Source: Acidobacteriota bacterium (GTDB lineage Bacteria > Acidobacteriota > Thermoanaerobaculia > Multivoradales > Multivoraceae). From it: a stretch of DNA of 64,000 nt. Below are positions 34,283 to 42,206 of this stretch, piece after piece. Both the position numbers and the translations under genes were made by a program. Every line of letters begins with the position of its first letter. Within the stretch, counting starts at the first letter, position 1. The notes beneath the pieces were generated by a model, which did not search any database, was not told the origin of the DNA, and was given only the letters and a program-made list of their open reading frames with translations. Where the stretch lies: NCBI GenBank assembly GCA_028877275.1, contig JAPPFP010000024.1, forward strand, positions 62,001 through 126,000, read 5' to 3'.

Positions 34283-34890
34283 GATGTGCCGGACCTTTCG
34301 AGCCAGGAGCGGGCCTCGGCTTCCGTGTCGATGTCGACCAGCGGCAGCTCCGAGTCGAGTTCCAGTTCCTGGACGCGCTCGGCCAGTTCGTGCAACAGGG
34401 GACGCGCGCCCTCGTCGCCTCGCAGGTCTTCCAGGCGGGCGAACCAGTCGCGGCCGAAGGTGACCGGGGCGCCGCGGCGGCCCCGGAAGGTCGGCACGAC
34501 GATCGAGGCGGGTCCGCCGAACGCGCCGAGCAGCCGGTTGATGACGGCCGCGTCGAGACCGGGTTGGTCGATCGGCAGGAACATGACGCCCTCAGCGTCA
34601 TCCGCGACGGCAGCCAGGCCGCAACGTACCGATCCGCTCTGGCCGTCGGCGTAGGCCGGGTTGTGGACCGCTCGCAGGTCGAGGTCGGCGACCTCGGACC
34701 GCACTCTCCCGGTCGCATGGCCGGTGACGAGGATCACTTCTCCGAGGGCGGACGTGAGGGCCGCGCGGCAGGTTCGGCGGACCAGGCTCTCGCCGCCGAC
34801 CCGAAAGAGCTGCTTCGGCTTGTCCGCGCCGGCCTCGAACCTTGTCGAGAGCCCGGCGGCGAGGACGACGCCGGAGACCGGACCGGTCAT
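34279..34890 (-). CDS. MobA-like nucleotidyltransferase (molybdenum cofactor type)
   Basis: 203-residue NTP transferase resembling MocA, which attaches CTP to molybdopterin for xanthine dehydrogenase-type enzymes. The N-terminal nucleotide site is VLAAGLSTRF...KPKQL, followed by ILVTGH, SVRCGL and the metal site FLPIDQPG. The adjacency to XdhC supports the molybdenum cofactor role. Overlaps both neighbours by four bases. No molybdenum hydroxylase subunits are in the window. Confidence 0.85.
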   Translation of the reverse strand: MTGPVSGVVLAAGLSTRFEAGADKPKQLFRVGGESLVRRTCRAALTSALGEVILVTGHATGRVRSEVADLDLRAVHNPAYADGQSGSVRCGLAAVADDAEGVMFLPIDQPGLDAAVINRLLGAFGGPASIVVPTFRGRRGAPVTFGRDWFARLEDLRGDEGARPLLHELAERVQELELDSELPLVDIDTEAEARSWLERSGTS

Positions 34891-35609
34891 GGCTTTCCGG
34901 CAGCCTGCCTGCCGTTTCGCACGGCGACGAGTTCGGCGGCGATCGCCATCGCGATCTCCTCGGGCTTGCGGCCGCCGAGATCGAGGCCGATCGGCGCGTG
35001 GATCCGGTCGATCAGCTCACCCGCCAGGCCGGCTTCGAGAAGCGCCGCGACCCGCTTCGCGTGGGTGCGCGAGGAGCCCAGGGCGCCTACGTAGCGGACC
35101 CCGGCTTCGAGAGCGACCTGGAGCGCCGGGTTGTCCAGCTTCTCGTCGTGCGTGAGGAAGACGCAGTAGGTGTTGGCGTGGATCGGTACGCGGGCCAGGT
35201 AGTCCGCCGGCCACTCGACGACCAGTTCGTCCGCGTGGGGAAACCGCTCGACCGTGGCGAAGGCGGAGCGGGCGTCGACGACGACCGTGCGGAAACCGAG
35301 ACGGCGTGCGAAGTGGACCAGGTGGATCGCGACGTGGACGGCGCCGACGATGAACAACTGGGGCAGCGGCTCGAAGGTCTCGACGAACACCTCGACGCCC
35401 TCGATCTCGCGGAGGCCGGTGGCCGGCAGAGTCTCCGCCGTAGCGAGGGCCAGTGCTTCGCGGTCCACGTCGCCCGCGCCCAGCTCTCCTTCCGCCCGGC
35501 CGTCCGGCCAAACGAGCATGCGCGCTCCGAGCCCGGCGCCGTCGGCGCGGGTGAACGCGACCACCCGTTCGCCCGCGAGCAGGGATCGGCGGAGGGACTC
35601 GAAACCCAT
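34887..35609 (-). CDS. XdhC C-terminal (Rossmann) part
   Basis: 240-residue protein carrying the XdhC_C domain: FIVGAVHVAIHLVHFARRLGF is the Rossmann start, then VVDARSAFATVERFP, VFLTHDEKLDNPAL, YVGALGSSRTHAKR and IHAPIGLDLGGRKPEEIAMAI. XdhC binds sulfurated molybdenum cofactor and delivers it to xanthine dehydrogenase-type enzymes. The usual N-terminal XdhC_CoxI domain is encoded separately just upstream, in the same reading frame, behind a TGA. GGGAGG lies nine bases before this ATG, so it can be translated on its own. Confidence 0.87.
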   Translation of the reverse strand: MGFESLRRSLLAGERVVAFTRADGAGLGARMLVWPDGRAEGELGAGDVDREALALATAETLPATGLREIEGVEVFVETFEPLPQLFIVGAVHVAIHLVHFARRLGFRTVVVDARSAFATVERFPHADELVVEWPADYLARVPIHANTYCVFLTHDEKLDNPALQVALEAGVRYVGALGSSRTHAKRVAALLEAGLAGELIDRIHAPIGLDLGGRKPEEIAMAIAAELVAVRNGRQAAGKP

Positions 35610-35627
35610 CGGGGCGAGCCTCCCGCC

Positions 35628-35942
35628 TCAACCGTCGATGCGTTCGACCAGCACCTCGACCTCTCCGCCGCAGGTCAGGCCGACGGACCACGCCTGCTCG
35701 TCCGAGATGCCGTAGCTGAGCCGCTTCGGAAGGCCGTCCTCCAATACCGACTGGGCCTCCTCGATCACCGCGCCCTCGATGCAGCCGCCGCTGACCGAGC
35801 CGGCGATGCTCCCCGTGTCGGACACGGCCATCTTCGAGCCGAGGGGTCGGGGCGAGGAACCGACGGTGCGGATCACGGTCGCGACGGCCACGCGTTGGCC
35901 GTCCGCCCGCCAGCGGTCCACGTCGGAGAGGATGTCCAGCAC
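35628..35942 (-). CDS. XdhC N-terminal (XdhC_CoxI) part
   Basis: 104 residues from GTG 35942. Family motifs: ATVIRTVGSSPRPLGSKMAV, GSVSGGCIEGAVIEEA, and the closing LTCGGEVEVLVERI with the conserved cysteines. In most XdhC proteins this domain continues directly into the Rossmann domain; here TGA at 35628-35630 ends it, and the downstream piece resumes in the same frame after six sense codons. Some bacteria encode the two parts as separate genes, so this may be natural or a recent nonsense change. Confidence 0.82.
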   Translation of the reverse strand: MLDILSDVDRWRADGQRVAVATVIRTVGSSPRPLGSKMAVSDTGSIAGSVSGGCIEGAVIEEAQSVLEDGLPKRLSYGISDEQAWSVGLTCGGEVEVLVERIDG

Positions 35943-36003
35943 GGGCGGGATTCTACTAGCGGATCCCCCTGGGGCTATAGTGATCTGGAGGAGGTACGGA
36001 GCG

Positions 36004-36759
36004 ATGAAGATGCGCCAATCGGGGATGACGTTCGGGTTGGCTTCGGCCCTGCTCCTGGCTGGCTGCGCCGTGCGCATTGGCGAAGGAGCGCCGGAGCCCG
36101 ACCTCGAGCCGGTCACCGCCCGCAACCAGCCCGGCACGGGCATGGGCCTCTACGAACCGGAGCAGCACGAGCTGTACGACGGCCGCTTCGTCATCGTGGG
36201 GACCGGCGTCCACCAGGTCGGCCGGCTGGACGACGAGTCGCCCTGGGACCACATGGGCGACGACGCGAGCAACGTGGCGCCGGTCGGCGGCGAGATCCTG
36301 ATCGACGTCGACGAGATCGCCAACACCGGCACGTTCCGCGCCGAGCTGCAGCTTCCGGAAGGCGAGTACGTCGTCGAACTGGACCGCTTCCACGAGTTCT
36401 CGCCGTGCCAGGACGGCGGCATCGCGGCGTACCTGTTCGAGCACGGCGACGCCGGCTGCGGCGACTCGAACTGGCCCAAGAGTCTCCTCTATGTCGCCGG
36501 CTGGGGCTACGGCCGCGCGACCCTCGACGGCGAGGAGCTGTACAGCGACTACCAGATCCACTTCATGGTCACGCAGGGAATGCGCGACCGCGAAACGCTC
36601 CAGGTCCAACTCGAACCGACCGACGGTCCCGCCGGAGCGGTCAACCCCGCGGCCCAGCAACTCGACTTCTACATCCGCAGCCCCGAGAACAACGACGCCA
36701 ACCACCCCAACCGCGAGGTCTTCGACCACTTCTTCGCCATGGCGGTGACCTGGAAGTAG
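36004..36759 (+). CDS. Lipoprotein of unknown function
   Basis: 251 residues from ATG 36004, preceded by GGAGGAGG. The N-terminus ends in the lipobox LLLAGC (Cys near residue 21). The rest is acidic, with WDHMGDDASNV, GEYVVELDRFHEFSPCQDGG and a cysteine pair (SPC, AGC). No family recognised. Divergent from the XdhC genes, with 61 bases between start codons. It may be an outer-membrane-anchored binding protein, but nothing in the sequence proves it. Confidence 0.7.
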   Translation: MKMRQSGMTFGLASALLLAGCAVRIGEGAPEPDLEPVTARNQPGTGMGLYEPEQHELYDGRFVIVGTGVHQVGRLDDESPWDHMGDDASNVAPVGGEILIDVDEIANTGTFRAELQLPEGEYVVELDRFHEFSPCQDGGIAAYLFEHGDAGCGDSNWPKSLLYVAGWGYGRATLDGEELYSDYQIHFMVTQGMRDRETLQVQLEPTDGPAGAVNPAAQQLDFYIRSPENNDANHPNREVFDHFFAMAVTWK

Positions 36760-37174
36760 CCGGCTGACGACGGCAGCGGCAGCGGCAGCGGGGCGGCGGT
36801 AGCGAGACGGCGGCGATTGTGGCCGCCGGACCGGAGAGCGGAGGGGAGGGTCCCAGCGGCCGCTCGCGCTCTCTGATTGGAGGTGACGTCGGCGCTCGCT
36901 TCGGTCGGCTGCGTTTCACGTCGGCGTTGGTTGATGGGAGGTCGGTGGGCGTCACTTGCCTCCAGCCCGCTGGGACCCTCCCCTCCGCTCCCCGGCCGGG
37001 CTGGACGTCGTCGGCTGGCCGTAGGCTGTCGTCCCACACAGGTCGTCGTTCCACACTGGGTGCGCCGGCGTCCCCGCCGGCCTTGCGGGCGACGCCGCGG
37101 AGCGGTGGCGTCCGGGGTAGCGGCGAGGCGGAGCCTCGCTCCCTTATGGCGCCATCTGAAACACTGCGGCGACC
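36760..37174. other. 415-base intergenic region with an inverted-repeat element
   Basis: No credible gene. The first 75 bases are a GC-rich run with AGCGGC repeats. The centre holds the repeat element described at 36836-36990. The last 150 bases before the next start contain GC-rich text (CGTCCCCGCCGGCC, GGCGAGGCGGAGCC) without a recognised motif; a promoter for the gene at 37175 should lie here. Confidence 0.6.
36836..36990. repeat. Inverted-repeat element, copy 1
   Basis: Two perfect 24-base arms, 36836-36859 and 36967-36990, are reverse complements (core GGGAGGGTCCCAGCGG). The 107-base centre begins CCGCTCGCGCT and contains GTCGGCGCTCGCT. A related copy lies at 38472-38600 in the opposite orientation, on the other side of the sialidase-like gene. 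Size and structure suggest a non-coding palindromic repeat (REP- or MITE-like). Confidence 0.75.
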
Positions 37175-38389
37175 ATGAGCCGTCTTGCGCGATGCTTCAC
37201 GCCTGTCGTGTTGTTGGCTACTGCTGCGTCCGCGGAGGTGCGGTTGCTCGACACGCCTGCGGCAGAGAAGAGCAGCAGTTACTCACTCGCGGCGACAGAG
37301 GGTGGCGGCGTGTTCCTGAGCTGGGTCGAGTCCGCGGAGGGGGTCGGTCATTCACTGCGATTCGCGGAGTTGCGCGAAGACGAGTGGGGCGACGCGACAA
37401 CCGTCGCCACGGGCGAAGGCTGGTTCGTCAACTGGATCGACCACCCCGCAGTGGTTCCACTGCCCGGCGGCCGGCTGGCGGCGCACCGGCTGGTTCACGA
37501 CGAGGACCGTCAGGGCGATTACGGCTACGGCATCAGGCTGGCGTTCTCGCACGACCGGGGCGCGACCTGGCGGGAGGTGTTCCGGGCGAGCGGCGACGGC
37601 GTTGACGGGTACGCGGGATTCGTGGCGTATGCCCCGGCCGCGGACGGGCTCGAGATGGCCTACCTGTCTACGGTCCGTGACGACGATGTGGAGGCGGCCG
37701 CAGGGGGACACGGCGAGGTGGAACCTCGGATGGCCCTTCGTTCGGCCCGCTTCAACGCAGCCGGCAGGCTCGTAGGCGATCGCCAGGTGGACGCCGACGT
37801 CTGCAGTTGCTGCACGACGGCGATGGCGCCGAGTTCGGATGGCCTGTTTCTGGCCTTTCGCGACCGCCGCGAAGGCGAGTTCCGGGATATCTCCTTCGCC
37901 CGCCTCCGGGACGAACGATGGAGCAGTCCGAGACTCGTCCACCGCGACGGCTGGCACATCCGGGGTTGCCCGACCAACGGCCCGGCCCTGGCTTCGAGTG
38001 AATCAGGCCCGGCAGTCGCCTGGTTCACCGCCGCCGGCGGCGAGTCGAAGGTACTGGCTGCCTTCTGGAACAGCGGAAAGCAACGGTTCGACGATCCGAT
38101 CCGAATCGACAACGGCTCCCCCCGCGGCTGGGCCGGCATCGCCACTCTCGAGGACGGCAGCGCCGCAGTCAGTTGGGTCGAGCGCTCAGAGGCCGGTCAC
38201 TTCGAGTTGCGAGTCCGCCGTGTCAGCGAAGCCGGAAGCACCGGCACAGCACTCACTGTAGCGCCCGTGCCCGCCGGTCGTAGCGCTGTCGGCGTACCCA
38301 AGCTCGTCCGCAGCAGAGACGGCCTGATCTTCGCCTGGCGAGACGGGGGCGTACACACCGCTGTAGTGCCGACCGAGGCTCTTGAGTAG
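37175..38389 (+). CDS. Secreted sialidase-fold (BNR-type) protein
   Basis: 404 residues with a signal peptide (cleavage near AASAEV). The body shows repeated beta-propeller blades, including an Asp-box-like SHDRGATW and FRDRREGEFRDIS, with similar spacing of VAWFT, LSWVES and ISWVE-type strands, as in sialidase-superfamily propellers. The cysteine-rich DVCSCCTTAM and HIRGCPTNGP stretches are notable and may bind metal or form disulfides. No catalytic set typical of sialidases is evident, so enzymatic activity is open. The gene is bracketed by two inverted copies of a repeat element. Confidence 0.75.
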   Translation: MSRLARCFTPVVLLATAASAEVRLLDTPAAEKSSSYSLAATEGGGVFLSWVESAEGVGHSLRFAELREDEWGDATTVATGEGWFVNWIDHPAVVPLPGGRLAAHRLVHDEDRQGDYGYGIRLAFSHDRGATWREVFRASGDGVDGYAGFVAYAPAADGLEMAYLSTVRDDDVEAAAGGHGEVEPRMALRSARFNAAGRLVGDRQVDADVCSCCTTAMAPSSDGLFLAFRDRREGEFRDISFARLRDERWSSPRLVHRDGWHIRGCPTNGPALASSESGPAVAWFTAAGGESKVLAAFWNSGKQRFDDPIRIDNGSPRGWAGIATLEDGSAAVSWVERSEAGHFELRVRRVSEAGSTGTALTVAPVPAGRSAVGVPKLVRSRDGLIFAWRDGGVHTAVVPTEALE

Positions 38390-38471
38390 GCGCCGAGCCC
38401 CCAGCCCGTTCCGCGGCCAACACTCGGTCGACGTGCCAGTGTCCGACGCCGTCCAGCCGGTCCGGAGGCCT

Positions 38472-38600
38472 GAGGGGGAGGGTCCCAGCGGACTCGGAGC
38501 GAGCGACGCTCGACGTCCAACCGGAGCGAGCGGAGTGGAGTGAGCGCCGACACCCCATCCTCCGACCAAGCGCGAACGGCCGCTGGGCCCCCCTCCCCTC
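38472..38600. repeat. Inverted-repeat element, copy 2 (opposite orientation)
   Basis: Imperfect arms 38472-38491 (GAGGGGGAGGGTCCCAGCGG) and 38580-38600 (reverse complement with a few changes). Read on the minus strand, the text after the arm (CCGTTCGCGCT, GTGTCGGCGCTCACT) matches copy 1 (CCGCTCGCGCT, GACGTCGGCGCTCGCT), so it is the same element inverted. It fills most of the 262-base gap between the two convergent genes. Confidence 0.7.
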
Positions 38601-38651
38601 GGCCCCGGACCGGCGGTTCCAACCTCCGCCGCTCGCGCTGCACCCGCGTCG

Positions 38652-40016
38652 CTACTCGCCGGCGCCCGTGGCGGCGCCGGCCGCCGCGTGCTCTTCGTAG
38701 TCCTCCTCGGACAGGAAGACGAAGTTGGTCCAGCCGATGGCCATGTCGTCGACGGTTCGGTTGCCCCAGCCGACCCAGGCGGTCGGGTCGGGGTTGTAGG
38801 GGTTGTTCTCCGAGTTGTCGTGGTACGAGGTCACGTGCAGGACGGTGCCCGCGGGGAAGACAGGCGGGTGCTTGTACGGGTAGGCGATCTGCCAGTTGAA
38901 GTCGTAGTTCTGGATGCGGGTGAGCAGTTCGCGGCGGCCGTCGGGGTGGATCGCCTCGAGTTCCATGCCCTTGCCCCGGTAGTGCATGTGGGCCTGGAAG
39001 CTGATCAACTGGATCGGCCGGTCGAGGACGCGGTAGCCGTCGTGGCGGACGTTGTCGGCGCCGGGCGGGATCGAGAGCTCGTTGTTGCGCCAGCCGCGGT
39101 TGCTGGGCAGGCCCGCGAACAGGCGGGTGGAGACGATCCGGTGCTTCGGCACGACGCCGCGGGGGTAGAAGCCGAAGCCGACCCGCTGGCGGTCGCGGAT
39201 CACCTCGCCGATCGAGTGGTAGTGGCCGCTGAAGCGAATCTTGGCTCCGGCCATCAGCAGCTTGCCGGTGTTCTCGGCGTAGAGGTCGCCGGTGTTGCCG
39301 ACCGCGTACTCGATGAGCAGCGAGCCGACCGGGTTGCCCTCGGCGTCGCGGCGGTTCGGGTCGTCGTCGCGCTCGAAGAAGTCCTCGCCGACGTACTCCG
39401 CGTCGTCCTGGATCGCGTAGACCATCGTGTGGTGAACGGTCGCGCGGCCCGGCTTGCTCGGCTTGACCTCGATCCAGCGGATGTAGCGGTTCTCGGTCAG
39501 GCCGGTGTCGGCGATGAAGTTGACGAACAGGTCGGGGCCCTCGGCCGGCACGACCATGTCCTCCTGCATCTCGACCACCAGGTCGGGCTCACCGTACTCC
39601 CAGGCGTCGCCGTCGGGCCAGTCGATCGGCGACGGCAGGTCTGCGGGATTGCCGCGCGGGGCGCCGCCGTCGACCCAGGCCGTGACCAGGGCGATCTCCT
39701 CGTCGCTCAGGCTCGGATCCGGTTCGTAGACGCCGATCGTGCGGTCGATGTGCCAGGGCGGCATCTGCCGGGACTCGACCCGGCGCTTGATGGACCGCGC
39801 CCAGGGCCGAATCTGCTCGTAGGTGAGGAGCGACATCGGCGCGGCGGTCTCCGGCCGGTGGCACCGCTCGCACGAGCGCTGGAAGATCGGCGCGATGTCG
39901 CGGCTGAAGGTCGGGGTGTCGGCGTCGGCAGCCGTCGCTGGTGAAGCGGCTGGAAGGGCAAGGAGGGCGAGCAGCGGAATCGCGGCCGTCGTCAGGGTTC
40001 CGAGAGTCCGGTTCAT
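38652..40016 (-). CDS. Cytochrome c / copper type II monooxygenase fusion
   Basis: 454-residue exported protein. ATG at 40016 has GAGGAG upstream and begins a signal peptide (to about SPATAA). A c-type heme site, CERCH (49-53), is followed by the axial-ligand region QMPPWH. The rest resembles the C-terminal half of peptidylglycine-type copper monooxygenases, with VHHTMVY, SGHYHSIGE and FQAHMHYRGKGMEL supplying histidines for copper. Heme and copper in one chain suggest an oxygen-dependent oxidation outside the cytoplasm with electrons delivered through the heme. Start overlaps the stop of the small secreted protein gene (ATGA). Confidence 0.85.
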   Translation of the reverse strand: MNRTLGTLTTAAIPLLALLALPAASPATAADADTPTFSRDIAPIFQRSCERCHRPETAAPMSLLTYEQIRPWARSIKRRVESRQMPPWHIDRTIGVYEPDPSLSDEEIALVTAWVDGGAPRGNPADLPSPIDWPDGDAWEYGEPDLVVEMQEDMVVPAEGPDLFVNFIADTGLTENRYIRWIEVKPSKPGRATVHHTMVYAIQDDAEYVGEDFFERDDDPNRRDAEGNPVGSLLIEYAVGNTGDLYAENTGKLLMAGAKIRFSGHYHSIGEVIRDRQRVGFGFYPRGVVPKHRIVSTRLFAGLPSNRGWRNNELSIPPGADNVRHDGYRVLDRPIQLISFQAHMHYRGKGMELEAIHPDGRRELLTRIQNYDFNWQIAYPYKHPPVFPAGTVLHVTSYHDNSENNPYNPDPTAWVGWGNRTVDDMAIGWTNFVFLSEEDYEEHAAAGAATGAGE

Positions 40017-40513
40017 GGTTGGCTCCTCGTGCTGGCCGGTTCTGGTGCGAGGCAGACGCCCTGGTCGGCGGTGGCGGTGTCGACCTGTTTCGCCCGGCGG
40101 TAGGCCATGGAGATGTTCTCGATCAGGTAGAGGGTATCGATTCCGCCGCGCTCCGTCGTCTTCTCCGTGTTTTCGCCCACGGTGACGGACCAGCTCAGGT
40201 TGCCCTCGTAGTCGACCGGGAGCACGACCAGGCAGACGTTGCGATGGCGTCCCGGTTCGAAGATGGTTGGCTGGCCGCGGTCGGCCGGTCCCGGGTCGAA
40301 GCCGTTCGCTTCGCCGGCGGGGATCTCGACGGCCACCGCGTTGTGGTTGTAGTAGCCGAACACGAGAACGGCCGTGCCGTCGTCGTTCGGCACGTAGCCC
40401 TCGTAGACCGGGTAGACCGGCCGGGTCGGCTGCGCCCAGGTCGCCGTTGCGAGCAGGGCGCACAGCACCAGAAACAGGGACAGCGCCGCGCGTGTCGACG
40501 GTGCCTTCTTCAT
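40013..40513 (-). CDS. Small secreted protein coupled to the monooxygenase
   Basis: 166 residues with a signal peptide ending near TATWAQ. The mature part includes YEGYVPNDDGTAVLVFGYYNHN and a conserved-looking NGFDPGPADRGQPTIFEPGRH, ending with a single cysteine (GVCLAPE). I recognise no characterised family. Similar short proteins beginning with a YEGYxxNxDGTxxLxFGYxNRN-type stretch occur in other bacteria next to copper monooxygenase-like genes, as far as I recall. Stop and start overlap with the next gene; it may stabilise or assist the monooxygenase. Confidence 0.7.
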   Translation of the reverse strand: MKKAPSTRAALSLFLVLCALLATATWAQPTRPVYPVYEGYVPNDDGTAVLVFGYYNHNAVAVEIPAGEANGFDPGPADRGQPTIFEPGRHRNVCLVVLPVDYEGNLSWSVTVGENTEKTTERGGIDTLYLIENISMAYRRAKQVDTATADQGVCLAPEPASTRSQP

Positions 40514-40520
40514 CGCGCGA

Positions 40521-42092
40521 TCAGACCGCAGGGTAGGTGTAACCCGCCTGGAGGCCGAGCGGAATGCCCAGCAGCCAGTAGCCGACCAGGAAGACCGTCC
40601 AGGTGATGAGCAGGGTGACGGCGTACGGGATCATCAGCGACAGGACGGTGCCGATGCCCGCGTTCTTCGTGTACCGCTGGCAGAAGACGACGACCAGCGG
40701 GAAGTAGGGCATGAGCGGCGTGACGATGTTCGTCACGCTGTCGCCGACCCGGTAGGCGGCCTGCGTCAGCTCGGGCGAGATCCCCAGGCTCATCAGCATC
40801 GGCACGAAGATGACCGAGAGCACCGCCCACTTGGCCGATGCCGAGCCCACGAACAGGTTGACGACCGCCGACAGCAGGATGATTCCGACCACGGTCGCCT
40901 GGGCGGGCAGCCCGAGATCGCGCAGGAAGTTCGCGCCCTTGAGCGCGATCAGCAGGCCCACGTTCGAGCTGCTGAACGCGGCGATGAACTGGGCGGCGAA
41001 GAAGGCCATGACGAGGTAGTAGGCCATCGTGCGCATCGCGTCGCTCATGCCGTCGACGATGTCCCGGTGGGTCTTCACCGTGCCGGCGACGTAGCCGTGC
41101 ACGACGCCGGGGATCAGGAAGAAGACGAAGATCAGGGGCACCAGCATCTGCATCAGCGGCGCCGAAAACGCGGTCAACTCGCCGGCATCGCTGCGCAGCG
41201 GCGACGCCTCGGGCCACGCCCAGATCAGCAGGACGACCAGGCCGACCACCAGGGACGCCATGCCGGCCAGGAAACCCCGGCGGTCCTTCAGGCTGGGTTC
41301 CTCCATCTTCGGCATCTCTTCCGGATCGCCGTCGACCTCGGTGCCACGGAGCCTCGGCTCGATCACCCGGTCGGTCAGGTACCAGCCGACGGCGATCACC
41401 AGGATGGAGGACAGCCCGGTGAACATCAGGTTGCAGAGCGGGTTGACCAGTACTTCGGGATCGAGGATCTGGGCCGCCGACTGCGTGAAGCCCTGGAGCA
41501 GCGGATCGATGCCCGAGGGGATGAAGTTGGCGGAGAAGCCGCCCGACACGCCGGCGAAGGCGGCCCCGATGCCGGCGAGCGGATGGCGGCCGGCGGCGTA
41601 GAAGATGACCCCGCCGAGCGGGATGACGAGCACGTAGCCGGCGTCCGCCGCCGTGTGGCTGACGATCGCGGCGAGGATCAGCATCGGCGTCAGCAGGCTC
41701 CTCGGCGTGAACCCGAGGATCAGGCGCAGGCCGGTGTTGATGAACCCCGTCTTCTCCGCCACGCCGACGCCGAGAAGCGCGACGAGCACCACGCCCAGCG
41801 GAGCGAACCCGGTGAACGTCGTCACCAGCCGCGCCATGAACGTCGCGAGCGCCTCGCCGGTGAGCTGGTTCTGGATCCGGACGGGTTCGCCGGTGACCGG
41901 GTGGATGTCCGCGAACTGGACCGGCGCCAGCAACGCCGAGGCGATCCAGGTCAGGAACAGCAGGAGCAGGAAGAGGATCGCCGGGTCCGGCAGCTTGTTG
42001 CCGACGACCTCGATGGCGGTCAGGAAACGGTTGAGAAGTCCCTTCGGCCGGCCGTTGCCGGCCTTCTGCGCCTCGTCGCCTGCCTTCGCCAT
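40521..42092 (-). CDS. AbgT family transporter
   Basis: 523-residue membrane protein of the AbgT family, whose members import p-aminobenzoyl-glutamate or export sulfonamide-like compounds. About eleven to twelve hydrophobic helices and two hairpin regions are visible. Typical stretches are LLNRFLTAIEVVGNKLPDPA at the N-terminus, GVGVAEKTGFINTGLR, GGVIFYAAGRHPLAGIGAAFAGVSGGFSANF and VTNIVTPLMPYFPLVVVFCQ. It is the first gene of the operon with the small secreted protein and monooxygenase (7 bases between). Its cargo is not readable. Confidence 0.9.
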   Translation of the reverse strand: MAKAGDEAQKAGNGRPKGLLNRFLTAIEVVGNKLPDPAILFLLLLFLTWIASALLAPVQFADIHPVTGEPVRIQNQLTGEALATFMARLVTTFTGFAPLGVVLVALLGVGVAEKTGFINTGLRLILGFTPRSLLTPMLILAAIVSHTAADAGYVLVIPLGGVIFYAAGRHPLAGIGAAFAGVSGGFSANFIPSGIDPLLQGFTQSAAQILDPEVLVNPLCNLMFTGLSSILVIAVGWYLTDRVIEPRLRGTEVDGDPEEMPKMEEPSLKDRRGFLAGMASLVVGLVVLLIWAWPEASPLRSDAGELTAFSAPLMQMLVPLIFVFFLIPGVVHGYVAGTVKTHRDIVDGMSDAMRTMAYYLVMAFFAAQFIAAFSSSNVGLLIALKGANFLRDLGLPAQATVVGIILLSAVVNLFVGSASAKWAVLSVIFVPMLMSLGISPELTQAAYRVGDSVTNIVTPLMPYFPLVVVFCQRYTKNAGIGTVLSLMIPYAVTLLITWTVFLVGYWLLGIPLGLQAGYTYPAV

Positions 42093-42169
42093 ACGCCGGC
42101 TCCTCCCGTTTCTCCCGCTGTGGACGGAACGGTCATCTTAGCGCCCGCGCGGCAGGCTGAGCCCGGCTG

Positions 42170-42203
42170 ATTGCAAGGTTGGCCCGCGGCCAATTGCAAG
42201 GTT
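42170..42203. promoter_or_regulatory. Direct repeats with central palindrome upstream of the AbgT gene
   Basis: ATTGCAAGGTT occurs twice (42170-42180 and 42193-42203), 23 bases apart, framing a perfect TTGGCC-CGC-GGCCAA palindrome (42179-42193). The block lies about 80 bases before the AbgT start codon and four bases beyond the HupE stop. It could be an operator for the AbgT operon, or the hairpin could terminate HupE transcription. Confidence 0.4.
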
Positions 42204-42206
42204 CCG

